From Anthostomella pinea (taxonomy: Eukaryota > Ascomycota > Sordariomycetes > Xylariales > Xylariaceae): a stretch of 64,000 nucleotides of DNA. Below, in pieces: positions 44,507-56,616 of the stretch. Within the stretch, counting starts at the first letter, position 1; every line of letters starts with the position of its first letter. Location: contig CAUWAG010000008.1 in NCBI GenBank assembly GCA_963556695.1, forward strand, positions 1,488,001-1,552,000. The letters run 5' to 3'. The notes under the pieces were generated by a model. That model was not told the origin of the DNA and did no database searches. It saw only the letters and a program-made list of their open reading frames with translations. A program made the translations under genes and the position numbers.

Positions 44507-46317
44507 TCAGGCATTGGTGGCCTGGGAAGCACCTCGACCACCCCGCGGCATTCCACCTCTGCCACGTCCCTGACTTCCAAAGTTGCCTCGACCACCCTGG
44601 CTTCCACTTCGACCATCAAATCCGCCACGTCCTCCGCGGTTCGGCATGCTGCCCCCTCGGGTAGCGGTGTAGTTGCTGCCACCATAAGCACCAGCTTTGG
44701 GACGCCGGGGCTCGACCACGATGGTCTCTCCATTGACAGTGTGCGGGTTCGCTGCCACAGCTGCCTGGTAACCGGCAGCATTCGCGAACTCGACAAAGGC
44801 ACAGTTCTTTGGATCTTATTAGCTGATATACCACGATCTAATGTTTAGCTATGTAAGACGTACCTTTTGGCGGTTGATATCGAAGTAGACCAACTCGCCG
44901 TGCTGCGCCAGGGCTGCCTTCAGTTCCTCGTTCTTTACCTTGTCTGTGACGTATTTGACATATCCCATGGTACCATCCTTATCAGATAGGGGTCCAGAGA
45001 TCGACTGAGGTCTGTTTTGCCTCTTCGAGTCACTTCCGGCTGTCTGCCATTCAGTAGGCGCTTCCTTAGCGGGAGTCGCGGAGGCTGCAGGTTCGGTGCT
45101 TTGGGCGGGAGCAGCGGCTGCTTGCGAGGCTGCCTGCGGGGCTGCTTGCGGGGCTGCGGGTTGAGTGGGCGCAGCAGAACGGGCGGTTGTGGGCGGAGTG
45201 GCGGTTTTTGGGAGCGGCACAACAGGCCGGGGGCCTGCGGCGGCGGCAGCACGGCTGGCCCATGTCATGGGCTTCGGCGGTCCAGGGGGCGCGGCAACTG
45301 GGGGAGCCGGCTTGCGAGCTGCGACGGGCGTCGGGGCCGGGTCGGTAGGCTTTTCAGTCTCCCTGATTTCCTCCTCGGCGAGCTCCTGTGCAGTGACCTC
45401 GGGGTCGGGGGCGGCTTCTTCGACTGGCTTGCTCGCGGTCTCTGGAACTGCGGGAACTTCCTCAGCAGAGGTCTCGGCAACCGAGTCGCCATTCGCCGAA
45501 GCAGTATCCTCGGTAGTGGCTCCAGCCTCCTCTAGCTTCTGGTCGATGACACCAGCATCGAGCGAGGCGGGTTCTTCCGCGACCGATTCAGTCTCCGCTA
45601 ACTCGGGTTCTTCCTTGACCTCTGCTGGAGCAAGGGCGGAGAATTCTACCGAGCCGCCCTCCGTGGGCCGTGCGGCTGCCTCAGTCGACTCCTCGTCGCC
45701 ATCCTCGTCAATATATCGGAGTATGTCGTTCAGGACGAAGTATCCGGACGGTTGCTGAGCGAGGACGAAAGTCTGGACGAACTTTTTGGGGTCACCAGCT
45801 TTGTTGGAGGTCTCGCCGATAACTTGGATGACGATGTTTTCAAAGGACGCCTGAGAGTCGACGTTGGAAACTCGGACCTTGCAGTCTTGGAAGTCGAGCT
45901 CCTTGATGCGCTCTTGAATCGTCTAGACATTGCATTAGTAATTTTTTGACAGTGCCGTTCCAGGATAATTCGGGCAAAACACACCTGTCTACCAACGGAA
46001 ACGTTGGCGACCTGGGCTTCCTTTCCATAGACGAACTGAGAACGCTTTCCGTAAAATAGCTAGGAACCTGTTAGTTTTATGGACACACGGTATGTAGTCA
46101 TATCCAGGCTAATACTCACGTGAAGCTTCTCAGGTGTCTTGCTCAGGGTGGTGTAGTATTGCTCGACGAAGAACCAGGCCACCTCATCCTTGCCAAGGTT
46201 GTTACCCGAGGTGCTGTTGCTGGCCTGGTCGACAGCCGGGGCGGCGGAACCAGTTGATGTGGCAGTCGAGGCGGGACCGAACTGGTCGGAGTGATTAATA
46301 TTACCGTTTGTGGCCAT
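44507..46317 (-). CDS. NTF2 + RRM protein with RGG tail (G3BP-like)
   Basis: Exons 46317-46120, 46059-45985, 45922-44864 and 44806-44507 give 543 aa; introns are 57-62 nt. The NTF2-like domain spans about 45-165: VAWFFVEQYYTTLSKTPEKLH, LFYGKRSQFVYG, IQERIKELDFQDCKV, FVQTFVLAQQPSGYFVLNDI. A long acidic, Ala/Pro/Glu-rich linker follows. The RRM lies at about 405-480 (GYVKYVTDKV, then NCAFVEF as RNP1). The end is Arg/Gly-rich (RGGRGGFDGR, GRGRGGMPRGGRG). This domain order is that of G3BP and yeast Bre5, which bind RNA, act with ubiquitin protease Ubp3/USP10 and join stress granules. Cytoplasmic RNA binding is inferred. The last acceptor (CCAAAG) is atypical but needed for frame. Confidence 0.94.
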
Positions 46318-49094
46318 GGTTGCGCTGGCTTCGGGCGTGGTGGAGGGATTGCGCTCGGTGGAATGGGAGGGGTGTGTTGTCGCCCAACGGAGGTGTGGTT
46401 TGATGGGGTGGCTGCGGCTAGAAAGCATGTCAGAGTGAAATTCGCGGGAAGTATGTTGTGTGCAGCACAAGATTAACAGATACGAACCTTTATTCAAATA
46501 CCAGACCAGAGACCCAGGCAAGCGGAACAAATATCACCAGGAGAGGAAACACCGGAACGCTAAGCCGAATAGAAAGAGAGTCGCAACTCCAAATGAATGG
46601 TAATCCGCAGACTGCGAGCGAAGAAGAAAAGCCCCGAACAATGGATGGGTGGATGGAGGTAGAAGGGGGTGGAGATCGAGAAGCCGGACGATCTGGGAGC
46701 TTGGAGAAGGGAGGAGGTGCGAGGGAGGCACAAGGACACGGATGAATTATTATTGGGGAACGCGACGGCGCGCTGTCGGAGGGAAGGCAGCTGAAGCTGA
46801 AAAGGATTGCGATGCAGCTATCGATCGGGCAGTCGGTCTATTACGGTTTCAATAGACCAAGGGCGACAATGGCAACAGTGGTGGGTAGAGATGGACGTAG
46901 AGGTTTTGAGTAGGTAAGGTAGCTTGCTGTATGACACAAAACGACGAAAGTGGTGGCGACGCGAGACAGTCTTCTATTTTGCCGTGCGACTTTTCAAGAA
47001 CTGGAGGGCGCTCGCTGGCCAGAAAAAGTCTGGCTCCGTTCCTCCAAGCTCTAAGGTTGAATTGAAAATCGTAAAAAACTGGGGACTGGGGACTGGGAGT
47101 GGGCGGGTCGTGCCCCGGGGCGAGACTGCTGACTGGCTGACTGGAGCTCGAGGTCACCTGCCCAGTGCGCCGGTTGGAGTCCTGGAGGTCTGCCAGTGCC
47201 CGCTCACCCGGATATTTGTCGGCGTTATCTCCAGGCTGCTAGTTAATTGGACCCCTGGCCCTAATCAAGCAGGAGCTCATCACTGATCAGGACCATCAAC
47301 TCCGTCCGACTTCCCTTCCCCTCCTGTCTGGTGGGAATTCGTACAAGTCGAGCATTCCCATGCAATCAATTGAATGCTCAGCAGGAATGGTACCCGACTT
47401 CATTCATAGAGTTTTGATGTTTATATATGTATGGTTCGGAAGACAGTTGCTTGGATGGACTTGACCAAGGAAGCTTACCACCGGGGATATCGGCGTGCTC
47501 GTCCCGTCTCCATTGCCGATCTTTGGCAGGACATTGAATTGATATGAGCCGCCATGTATCGGGACGTGAACAAGGTACCCCCGACCTAGCTTCCAGTTCC
47601 ATCTGGCATGGTGGTTATTCAATCCAGCAAATCCCCAGGGGCCAGGGTCGAGCTAAGAACCAAGAGCTTGCCTTTCAAGACAGGAAGGAAGGAAACGCGG
47701 AAGCCCTGGTCTTAGGACAGAGGTTGTACAGGTAGATTACTTGATGCTCCATAATCAGGTATCGTGGTTAGGTATCGTGGTTGTTGGTCCGCCCCTTGCT
47801 TGTGCCTGGACTCTATCTGGGACTTAAGCGTTAACCATATTTATCACAGGTAGGTCGGGAGTAATGCGGGCCGTACTTCATATAGCTCGCTTGAAGGGCG
47901 ATGGACATTCGTGAGATCATCCATTGTTTGTGTCTTTCGGCTATGATCATCTTCAATGCTCGCTCGCTGTCTAACAGGCCTTTGACACCAGGCCGTGGAA
48001 AACGATACGGTTGTTCCGAGGCCAAGCATGAGAATCAGTCGTATTTGCGGGTACTGTGCCTTCCAGGAACATACACTCATCTCTAAGAGCTAGAGAATAC
48101 GCCGACCCTGGGACGATAATCTTTGGTCTTACGTGGGCAGCAGGAGGTTGAAGGCCTCGAGTAAGAGGCTGCTAACATTGAAGGTTGTTGGTAAATACCT
48201 GGGGGATCTCGATTAGATGCAGAGTCGGTCTTTCATATATAAGGTTTATATCTTGGAGGCTCTCCGTGCCTGTCAGTCCAGTTTCTAGTTCAAGTTTGTC
48301 GAGTGTGTGTACACATCACCCCTGTTAATCTCACAAACAGGCTCACATTTGATATAGCATAGGTACCTATCGATAGCAGCATTGCATTTGCTTGTACGAT
48401 TTTAAGTGCTCCAAACTTTTGCCGTGCTGCATGAAGTTTGTGGAAAGTTGGCCGGAGCAAGAGCCGGCGAAGGAGAGCATCGCCAAGTGCTCCGTCAAGC
48501 CTTTTCACCGCAAACCAGTGAAAGGGTAAGTGACCGTGGTCCTTACTGTATGTTTTCAGCAATTAATCAACAGTGAAGCGTCAGCGATAATTGGAATCAC
48601 TTGACGGTCTGTGATCTGGCACTCAATTCAGGTTGGATCCGAGAGAGAGGGTGCTGCATCAACACGCTCGTCGACAGCATTAGGTATCTGCCTGGTAATT
48701 ATCCATCGACACGACGAGAACTCCGCACTTCAACATGCCATGTCGTGCACCCCGAGCACTCACCATTGTAGTGCAAGACCATTGTTGTGCAGGAAATCCA
48801 AAATTTGCAGGTACTGGACCTGCACCCCTTTAAGTGCACAGGCTGTAGGTAGGCAGGCACTGAACTGGAAGGAACACTGGATGAAGACCTCCCCTGGCTC
48901 CGGGAGCAAACAACTGCAAAACCTTCGTCAAGCAGGCTGGGAACCGAGAAAGATTCCGGACCTGCAGTCTCTCTCCCCGCCTGCTGGCACCATCACAAAA
49001 CCAAGAACCCTTCTTCGAGCTTGGACAGCGCAACGCGTAAGTTCAACACACCACCTCGACGCGCCGCCCGCGATTCAACCAGCCCAAGACGATT
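46318..49094. other. Intergenic, 2.8 kb, no gene recognised
   Basis: The left end is leader/promoter of the NTF2-RRM gene. The rest has only short frames without family resemblance. The right end is the leader of the next gene. Confidence 0.5.
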
Positions 49095-49156
49095 GTGAGT
49101 AGATCTCTGTTTCTGCAATCAATCATCCCAATAACCAGCGTCCTCCTTCCTTGCAG
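49095..49156 (+). other. Probable leader intron of the Cys-rich membrane protein gene
   Basis: Donor GTGAGT at 49095 and acceptor CCTTCCTTGCAG ending at 49156 frame 62 nt directly upstream of the gene. Inferred from splice-site quality. Confidence 0.5.
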
Positions 49157-49281
49157 ATCGACCACTGACTCGGCACCAATTGCTCCAGCTCGGGTGCCTC
49201 CAACCCGCCTGCACGACCCTCGATCCCGACACAACACCACTACAACAACACCTCCAAATTACCTTCATCCTCGCCGCCACG

Positions 49282-50202
49282 ATGCCTGAGTGCGGCCATG
49301 GTGACTACCCGTACTGCGGCCTCGTCGGCTTGCCCACGATGTTCTGCTGCGAAAAGTCACACGACTGCCTCGCACTCGCCGACAACACCACGATGCTTTG
49401 CTGCCCCGGAGGAGCCGACTGCACGCATATCAGTCCCATCACCTGCGACATTGGCATGCAGGATGTCAATGCGGACCCCTTCAACATGGTACCAGAGATC
49501 CAGACGATCGACTTCGAGGGACCACTGCCAGCGTGCGGGAAAAACGGATGTTGCCCCTGGGGCTTCCATTGCGAGGACGACAGCCGATGTGTGATGAACG
49601 ATGACCAGTCCATCAAACCACACCCCGAGAATAACCCCGACGCTGCCACTGAAACCTACTTTCCGCCTTCATCGACTGGGCTGACCACTGACACCTACAT
49701 TCCGCCTTCGTCGACCGAGACTTTCTTCTCGACCGTGTCGGATTCCCCTTCGAGCACATCGACCCGGACTTATGTCTCGCTCGTGTCGAATTCACGTTTG
49801 GGCACAGCGACTGTCACCGTCCCTGCAGATACCAGCCTACCTACCGTCAAACCTGTCGATTCTGTCGCACCTGTCACCTCGAACCCGGCTGCGCAGCCTT
49901 CGGAAAGCCACTTGAGCACTGCCATCATCGTCGGGATCGCTATCGGCGGATTTGTCGCTATCCTCCTCGTTGTCCTGCTCGCATTTCTGGCCCGACGCCG
50001 CCACAAATCTAAGAAGAAGGCGATAAGTGGTGCGACGCGCGAGAAGGAGACAGGACCCGCTGCCGAGGGCCTGCTGGACGCAAAGGGAAAGCCCGCGGAG
50101 CTCCCTGTGGTTGAGGTCACGAACGAGATTGGAGGTACCGAAGTCGCACGGCCGACCGCGGTGACCACCTCAGCATCCGCACAGAGATACGAGTTGGAGT
50201 GA
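49282..50202 (+). CDS. Cys-rich single-pass membrane protein
   Basis: The ATG at 49282 gives 306 aa without introns; an in-frame ATG at 49180 would add 34 residues. The start at 49282 was preferred because the Cys-rich domain begins at once (MPECGHGDYPYCG). About 100 residues carry Cys pairs (MFCCEK, MLCCPGG, NGCCPWG), suggesting a disulfide-rich outside domain. A Ser/Thr/Pro-rich stalk follows, likely O-mannosylated. A single hydrophobic helix (AIIVGIAIGGFVAILLVVLL) is followed by basic residues (ARRRHKSKKK) and a cytoplasmic tail. This layout resembles fungal wall-stress sensors of the Mid2/Wsc kind, but the Cys pattern is different. No cleavable signal peptide is visible from either start, which is odd for this layout. 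Confidence 0.82.
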   Translation: MPECGHGDYPYCGLVGLPTMFCCEKSHDCLALADNTTMLCCPGGADCTHISPITCDIGMQDVNADPFNMVPEIQTIDFEGPLPACGKNGCCPWGFHCEDDSRCVMNDDQSIKPHPENNPDAATETYFPPSSTGLTTDTYIPPSSTETFFSTVSDSPSSTSTRTYVSLVSNSRLGTATVTVPADTSLPTVKPVDSVAPVTSNPAAQPSESHLSTAIIVGIAIGGFVAILLVVLLAFLARRRHKSKKKAISGATREKETGPAAEGLLDAKGKPAELPVVEVTNEIGGTEVARPTAVTTSASAQRYELE

Positions 50203-52220
50203 TCTGGATGCGTGAACTATTCTCGATCTTGATGGGGCTCCCGTTCGTGGGTGAAGGTCGATCTGCCATGGTTCAGGTATGTTTGAGACGTATAGGGTCA
50301 CAAAGAGTTCCTCGCTGATAGTAAGCAGTTACGCCTACAGATTCTTGGACGATGCATTCTCCTTTCGCGAACTCTCACGAGGAACCTGGGTTTGGTTTCG
50401 CTGCCGGCTAAACCACAGCCCACGAGACCGTGAGGACCCTATGCTGAGCAGATCTCTTCCTAGAAGGACGTTTCTACTTCGAGAGTATATACCGAAAGCT
50501 TGGCTTGAGATGAGATGGAGGTCTGGTGGATTGTGGTCAGGATACTACTGGCACTCAACGTCAACATCGACACCGGAGGTGATCTTCACCTATATAGGTC
50601 TGAGGAATGAGCCTACCTAATCAACAACTTTCTGAAAAACCTTCGGCGAGCTTTGGTCGTCCTAGTATGTGATGGACATTGTGTCTACATATCTGTCAAG
50701 TATGAGCAAAAGCACTGTACGAAAACAAGTATTCATGAGCACCAGCCACTGAGGCGCGTATAAAGTGACAGTATCGTATTGCACATGAACGGGTGGTTGG
50801 GACATTCCAACCATTGCCCTACCAAATGGACACGAACGGGGAAGCAAGCAGGGAGGAGACAACACCCACACACCCCTAGGATCCCGCCGTTGTTAGGCTA
50901 GGGGAGTGAGTACTCATTACCACGTGGGCTCGGCTCACCTCATCAAGCGCACACTAGCCCAAGCGGGTCTGAAACGACGAGTATGCCTCATTGCCTCGTG
51001 CGTAGGTATGTAAGGGGTAAAGAGTGAGGTGGCAACCAACAGACCGAATCGTCGTCACACCGCCGGACCCTCGGTCATCACACCTAAAGTCCGAAAGCCC
51101 GTCCCGAAACCCGCACACGTGGAACCGACCACGCAACGATGCCGCTGGCGGCTGGACTGTGCCCGGAGGGTGGTAGTGTCCGGGATTAATCTGTAGTAAT
51201 CCAGGCACCAAGTAGGTAGGTAGGTAGCATCGGGAGTTCTTGGCCTGCCTATCAGGGCGGGATGGCATCCTCAGCTGCTCGCTGGGCAGGAGATTGACGG
51301 GAGCGAGACGGCCAAGGATGCCAGAGTGATAAGGACCAGGCCGTTGGGTTTTGGATGCGAGTGCGAGGATTCGTTGGCCTCAGTCTCGTTGCGGGACGTG
51401 TCTGAGGGATATGGATCAATGTATATCCAGGAGCAGCGCGTAGTAAGGTATCGTGGATGTTGGGCAATGGACCGACTTGTGATGCGATTGCGATCTATCT
51501 ACCACGAAGTTGTACGAGCTGCGCTGCGCGGTCCCGGTCCCGAGTGTGGAGTGTACGGAAGGAAATCAGATTATCTGATAATTCAAGTGGTTGATAGGTA
51601 GCATAGCCTACATATAGCCCCAACATCAGCAGCGCCCGTCCAAAAAGCCCGCATCGTGATGGAATTTGAGATAAAGTGAGGTTCGAAAGCTGACCGGACG
51701 GGCGGGGCCATGTGGCGTCGTTGTTGGACTGATATTGTGGGGGATCGAAACCGAAGCGAGGGAGCCAGGAACGATACCGAGCAAGCGATACCGAGCTGGT
51801 CTCACTCCTGAGTCCTGGACCCGCCCATGGACCCGGTGGTGAAGCCCCCTTAGGCCAAGACTCCTGTCTCGCAGGTGCACAGCCTCCGGGGTTATATGGA
51901 TGTCATGGTTGGCGGTTTGTGCTTTGTTGTTGGTGATTAGGTATATATGAATTGATTTGTATTGTTTTGATATGTTCCTTTTCTTCCCGATCTCTCTCCT
52001 CATCTTGCATCTACCTACTCGTTTGTTCGTTTGGTTCTCTCTTCTCGTCTCGTCTCTTATTATACCCATTCTGCGTAGACTTTCTTGTCCCAAGACCGAG
52101 TCAATAGATCTTTTCGGTTTCAATACTAGATCGATAGACATTTCTTCCCATACCAGATCGCTAGACATTGCTTTCCTTCATCCATATATTTCCTCTGCTT
52201 CACAACACACACCACACATC
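50203..52220. other. Intergenic, 2 kb
   Basis: No gene recognised. A short GGTA run lies near 51211-51228. The last 250 bases are T/C-rich leader of the RTA1 gene, with the motif AGATCG(A/C)TAGACAT present twice (about 52130 and 52160). Confidence 0.5.
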
Positions 52221-53397
52221 ATGGCAGTCAAGGCCTACTACCAGTACGACCCCTCACAGCCGGCGGCCATAGCCGTCTGCGCCCTCTTCAGCGTCAACTT
52301 CCTCATCTCCAGCTACGTGACCTTCCGGAAGAGAGCCTGGATATGGCTGGTGATGCTCGTGGGGACATTGCGTAAGCTTCCGTCCCATGCCCTGGATGCT
52401 GGATCGATGTGGTCGAACTGACAGACGCCCGCAGTGGAAGTCATAGGGTATGGAGCGCGGATCAAATCTGTTACCGAGATCACCGAGAAATCTCTCTACA
52501 TCGCTCAATTCATCCCCGTCGTTCTGGCGCCCGTCCTCATGACTGGCGGGATTTATGTTGTCTTCGGCCGCATCGTCTTCCATGTCGTGCCTCCTCGGGA
52601 CCGAACAACGAAGCTTCTTTGGGTCCCATGTGGGTGATCCCCATGCCCTGTCGTCTCGATCTATCGTCGGCCTAACAGTTGAGCAGCTCGATGGATCACG
52701 CCCATCTTCGTCACCTTCGACGTAGTCTGCCTGATCCTCCAACTCGTCGGAGCCGTCATCGTATCCGGCACAGACCTGTCGGCGGAGAACGCCCAGGATA
52801 GGCTTGATAAGGGCAGGAGTATTGCTCTGGGTGGTCTGGGCCTGCAGATTGCTGCGTTCGGCCTCTTCTCCGTCGTTGCTATTCGATTCCACTTCACCTC
52901 TCGACGATTCATCCAGGGTCTGCTGGCGAGACTTGGGAAGGCGGATGGCGAGAAGCGTGTCTTTGTCAAAGGGTCTAAGCAATGGATCAACCCGCACTGG
53001 AGGCGTCTCCTGTACACCGTCAACGCGGCGTGCCTATTGATCTTGGTACGTCGTTTCATCCACATAGGTCTTCGATTTTGCCAATCTAACCATACTGTAT
53101 AGGTTCGGTCCATCTACCGTGTAGTCGAGTTCGAGGAGGGTCCAATGGGTGAAGTGAAGTCGGTGGAGTGGTAGTGAGTACCTCAAACCCAAGGATCGCA
53201 GCGTCATGAGCTAATACAGCGACTCCAGCGTGTATGTCTTCGATGCGCTGCCGATGTTCATCGTTGTATGTGCCTTCAACCTCTTCCCCCCCAGCTCTTA
53301 TCTTCCATTCATGGGATTTCGTGTACCCGAGCAGCACGACAATGCGCCATCGGAAATCACAGAGGAATCTTCGATTGTACTGCGAGAACAGGTGTAA
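52221..53397 (+). CDS. RTA1-family seven-helix membrane protein
   Basis: Exons 52221-52371, 52435-52629, 52687-53045, 53103-53173 and 53229-53397 give 314 aa; introns are 55-63 nt. Seven hydrophobic helices are seen. Family hallmarks include LEVIGYGAR, a helix with IAQFIPVVLAPVLMTGGIYV, ITPIFVTFDVVCLILQLVGA, then RSIYRVVEFEEG and the end block VYVFDALPMFIVV. RTA1/Rsb1-like proteins are fungal-specific; yeast members affect sphingoid-base release and resistance to 7-aminocholesterol. It probably sits in the plasma membrane. The third acceptor was taken at 52686 (GAGCAG) rather than 52678 to give PSRWITPIF. Confidence 0.94.
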
Positions 53398-56300
53398 GAC
53401 ACTGTCCGAATAGCGAGTATATCTGGCCTCGCTTAGTCAGATCAAAGGTGAGGCGGTCTAGAAGTGCAGTCCGACACGATTCGACTGCGACGTTCCACCT
53501 TAGGGCTCGGGATTTTTCCTGCATTGGTCGGTTTCCAAGTCCACCCTTAGAAATTAGAATCGCGAATGTAGAACTTTAACAAAACATCAGTTGACCTTCA
53601 TCGGTTGAATAAAAATAGTCAGTGGTCATCATCGCGCTTCTGAGACGAGACGCCAGGAGGCTCATCCAATCCCATCATCGCGATTTGAATTCGTTGCAAG
53701 GGTCATATCAATCTTCAAACGCGTTGTGAGAAGAAAGTAGCGTACCAATCACCAAGTCGAAAAAGAACCAGCTACCATGGCCATATTGTGTTTCGGGTTG
53801 TGTCGTCCGCTTGGTCTTGCCCTGCCAGTTCCCCCTGCTAGAGCGCGTTATGTGCTGATCTTAAGCCATTGTACCTGTTTGTCGGTGACATCGGCGAACG
53901 GACACCGAAGACTCCTTTCCAACGGGCGTACCTCTGCGTTGGTAATAATAAGTCGAAGAATTATAGCCATCGTTTGCGTGGCAGATGAGTCCGACTTCAT
54001 CAGGGACGTGAAACTTGACAGCTGCAACCATGTCAATGTCGGTGCATGGGGCAGCGTGCAGTGTCAGCCTCCAGGTCATGTGCCAACGTGTACTCCGTAG
54101 GCCGTCGGTCTGTTGGTCTGTCGGTCCCGACTGTCCACGACTGCCACGGTGCAGGCCGACGGCATCTCGGAGTCGGACAGATATCATCCCCTCTGATCCC
54201 AATCCTGGTCCTGGTCCTGGTCCTGCAAGCTACCAGGATGTGGAATCCCTGATGATGCTCAGCCTGCCAGCTTGACGTCTCCATCGCGGGACGACATGTC
54301 AGATTTTCTCGAGCAAGTCGCACCCGATAGCATGCACCGATAACGGCGAGATGACCTTGTTGAATGTTTGTTCTCTCAAGGGCACTCTGCGGAAAGATAA
54401 CTGTGTACCGGGATTGAGATCGGAACCTGCCCTGGATCACACCGAGCATCGCATGCTACCTACCGTGGTGCTTTTTTGCCCGGGTCCTGCCTCGGCAGGT
54501 TCCGTGGAGTGGGCTGCCCTGCCCTGGCTGTTCTGATTGCCTGGCTGCAGCATGTCGTCGGGGTCTCTGGCACGCCTCCGAGTGGCCGCAGTCTCGTGAT
54601 CCCAGTCCAGGAGATTAGGAGGACAGTGTACTGTGTGCATCAGGTTCAGCGATCAGCTGGAGTGAGACCTATCAAAGTGCATGTTGATGAGGTGACGGGA
54701 TGATAGTTGAGATAGTGCGGACTTCTACTTGCGTATACGTGGAACGGGGCTCCGTACTGGACTGATTGATAATCGACGTCGACTGTCCTTTTACGGCACC
54801 TGAATGCATGTGACCCCCACTAATAAGAGCATACCTCTTGCTGGGTGGTCACGTGCCCACGGGCCTAGAATTAGAATTCCCCGCTCAATATGATAGCAGC
54901 TAGACAGTTCTCCATCCCAAGTACAACCTCTTATTCCCAATCTTCGCATGAGTCTAACAACACTTTCACCTACATAGTAGGGTAAAGGAACTGGGCAGGA
55001 ACTCTGTGAAATATGTGAACTAACGGGCGGTATAGAGTTGCAGACCAGTGATAGTTGGACATGAACCCTTCTCGGTGTCCAAAATGGCTGCACATGTGGT
55101 TAGCAACTCGCCAACCAAACTTGGATTGGAACTGGTTCGGGTTCTCTGCGTGCCGCTCTGAAATGGTAAAACAGCGGGTTGTTTTGGTACTACCCTAACA
55201 ATTACCTGGTACGCGCCGCGACTCCAGTACGGGCGTTATGCCGCCACCGACCCTGGCAACCTTAGTGAGGTCAACCTGGTTGACCCTGCTTGGCATCATT
55301 GATGTCTGTCAACGCTGCATTCCCGTCCACCTGCACTCCTCATCCACTCCCATTTGGAGTCACACCGGTCTGTGGTCTGTCAGTCTGTCAAGCGTCAGCG
55401 GTATCTCGGCGATCAACAGCGATGACTCAAAGGACCAAAACTATGCGAGTCTGCACGACTACTTCCCGATCGTCAGTCCCCTCGTCGAGTCGTCGCTCGA
55501 GGCGTATCCTGTATCCCGCCGTCACTGCCGTCACTGCCGCACCCCCAGCCCCTGTCGTCCCCTGTCGTCCCCTGCCATGGCTGCCATGGCTGCCTACCCT
55601 GCTGCACTGCTGCACTGCTGCACTGCTCCCCTGCCGGCATGCCAGCATTACACACACACATACGTGCTAGCAGTACATACAATGTACATGAGTGCTACAC
55701 TTACAGGGTGGAAAGAAAGCGGGGAAGTTCCCTTCTGGCGGGTGCCTGTCTTCGGTTTTTCTATTTTTCTCTTTTCTCCAAGCAGGCCGATACCGTCTTA
55801 TTAATACGTCTACGAGAGCACCCTCTAAGTAGAGATCTCCATCTGGCTACGTTGGCAAGAAAATTCGGAGATTGACCAGATCTGCGGTGCAACTTGTCTG
55901 ATGGATACTGGCGAGACTGGCCGCCAACACCACCTGCACCTGCACTCCACGACCCCGTAGCGGAAATACCGGTAGCCACCTGCCAGGCGCTCCCCGAGAG
56001 AGAGGCGAGAGCCCAGGAGCCCCAGCCGATTCACAATACCTCGGCGTGCTCGGTCTGCCCTCTTCCACTTTCGACTTCTAATCACCAACCTGTCTTCATC
56101 TAGCACCTGCAATACCTAGACAGGATTGAGGGTCTTTACTTCACCTGCCCTGCGCTTGGAGTTTGATGGTCAGCATTGAGAAGCCACTCGCTGCCGCCTG
56201 TGCCCACCATTGATTGTGGCGCGCGAAGCCCGTGCTTCTATTCTCACGCAGAAGTTTGACCAGGTATTCGTGCAACATCCATCCGAAAAGTCGTGTGAAG

Positions 56301-56616
56301 CCATCCACCCGAGCGCCTGGACGAAGTTGTTGCCAACTCGGGCATCGGTTGGAGGAGGAGGAACTGACCAGGACCGGCCGTCTTGCCACATCATGCCCGC
56401 TCCTTTGGCTCTCCACACGATCTCGACGAACTGCTTTCCGCTTTTGATGCCCGGCAGCAAGCAGCAGCCTTAGTGCCGACAAAGGCTTGTGGACGCAGGC
56501 ACAGGGTCTCAGGCGCACTGCCGACCCCAGGTCCGCGACAGCTCGACTCGACAAGTCTTCCGATTTGCTCATCTGGATCTTGCATTGAGTACTGGACTCG
56601 CTAGCGTCTCTGCGCA
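53398..56616. other. Intergenic, 3.2 kb
   Basis: No gene recognised. A 188-aa frame at 55238-55804 is low complexity and has no family resemblance. Short repeats occur: CCTGGT units at 54204-54226 and CTGCACTG units at 55599-55626. Confidence 0.45.

Noticed and set aside
55238..55804. 188-aa open frame between the RTA1 and zinc-cluster genes
   Set aside because: Low complexity with Cys/His/Pro-rich repeats, no splice support and no family motif; equal-sized frames exist on the other strand.
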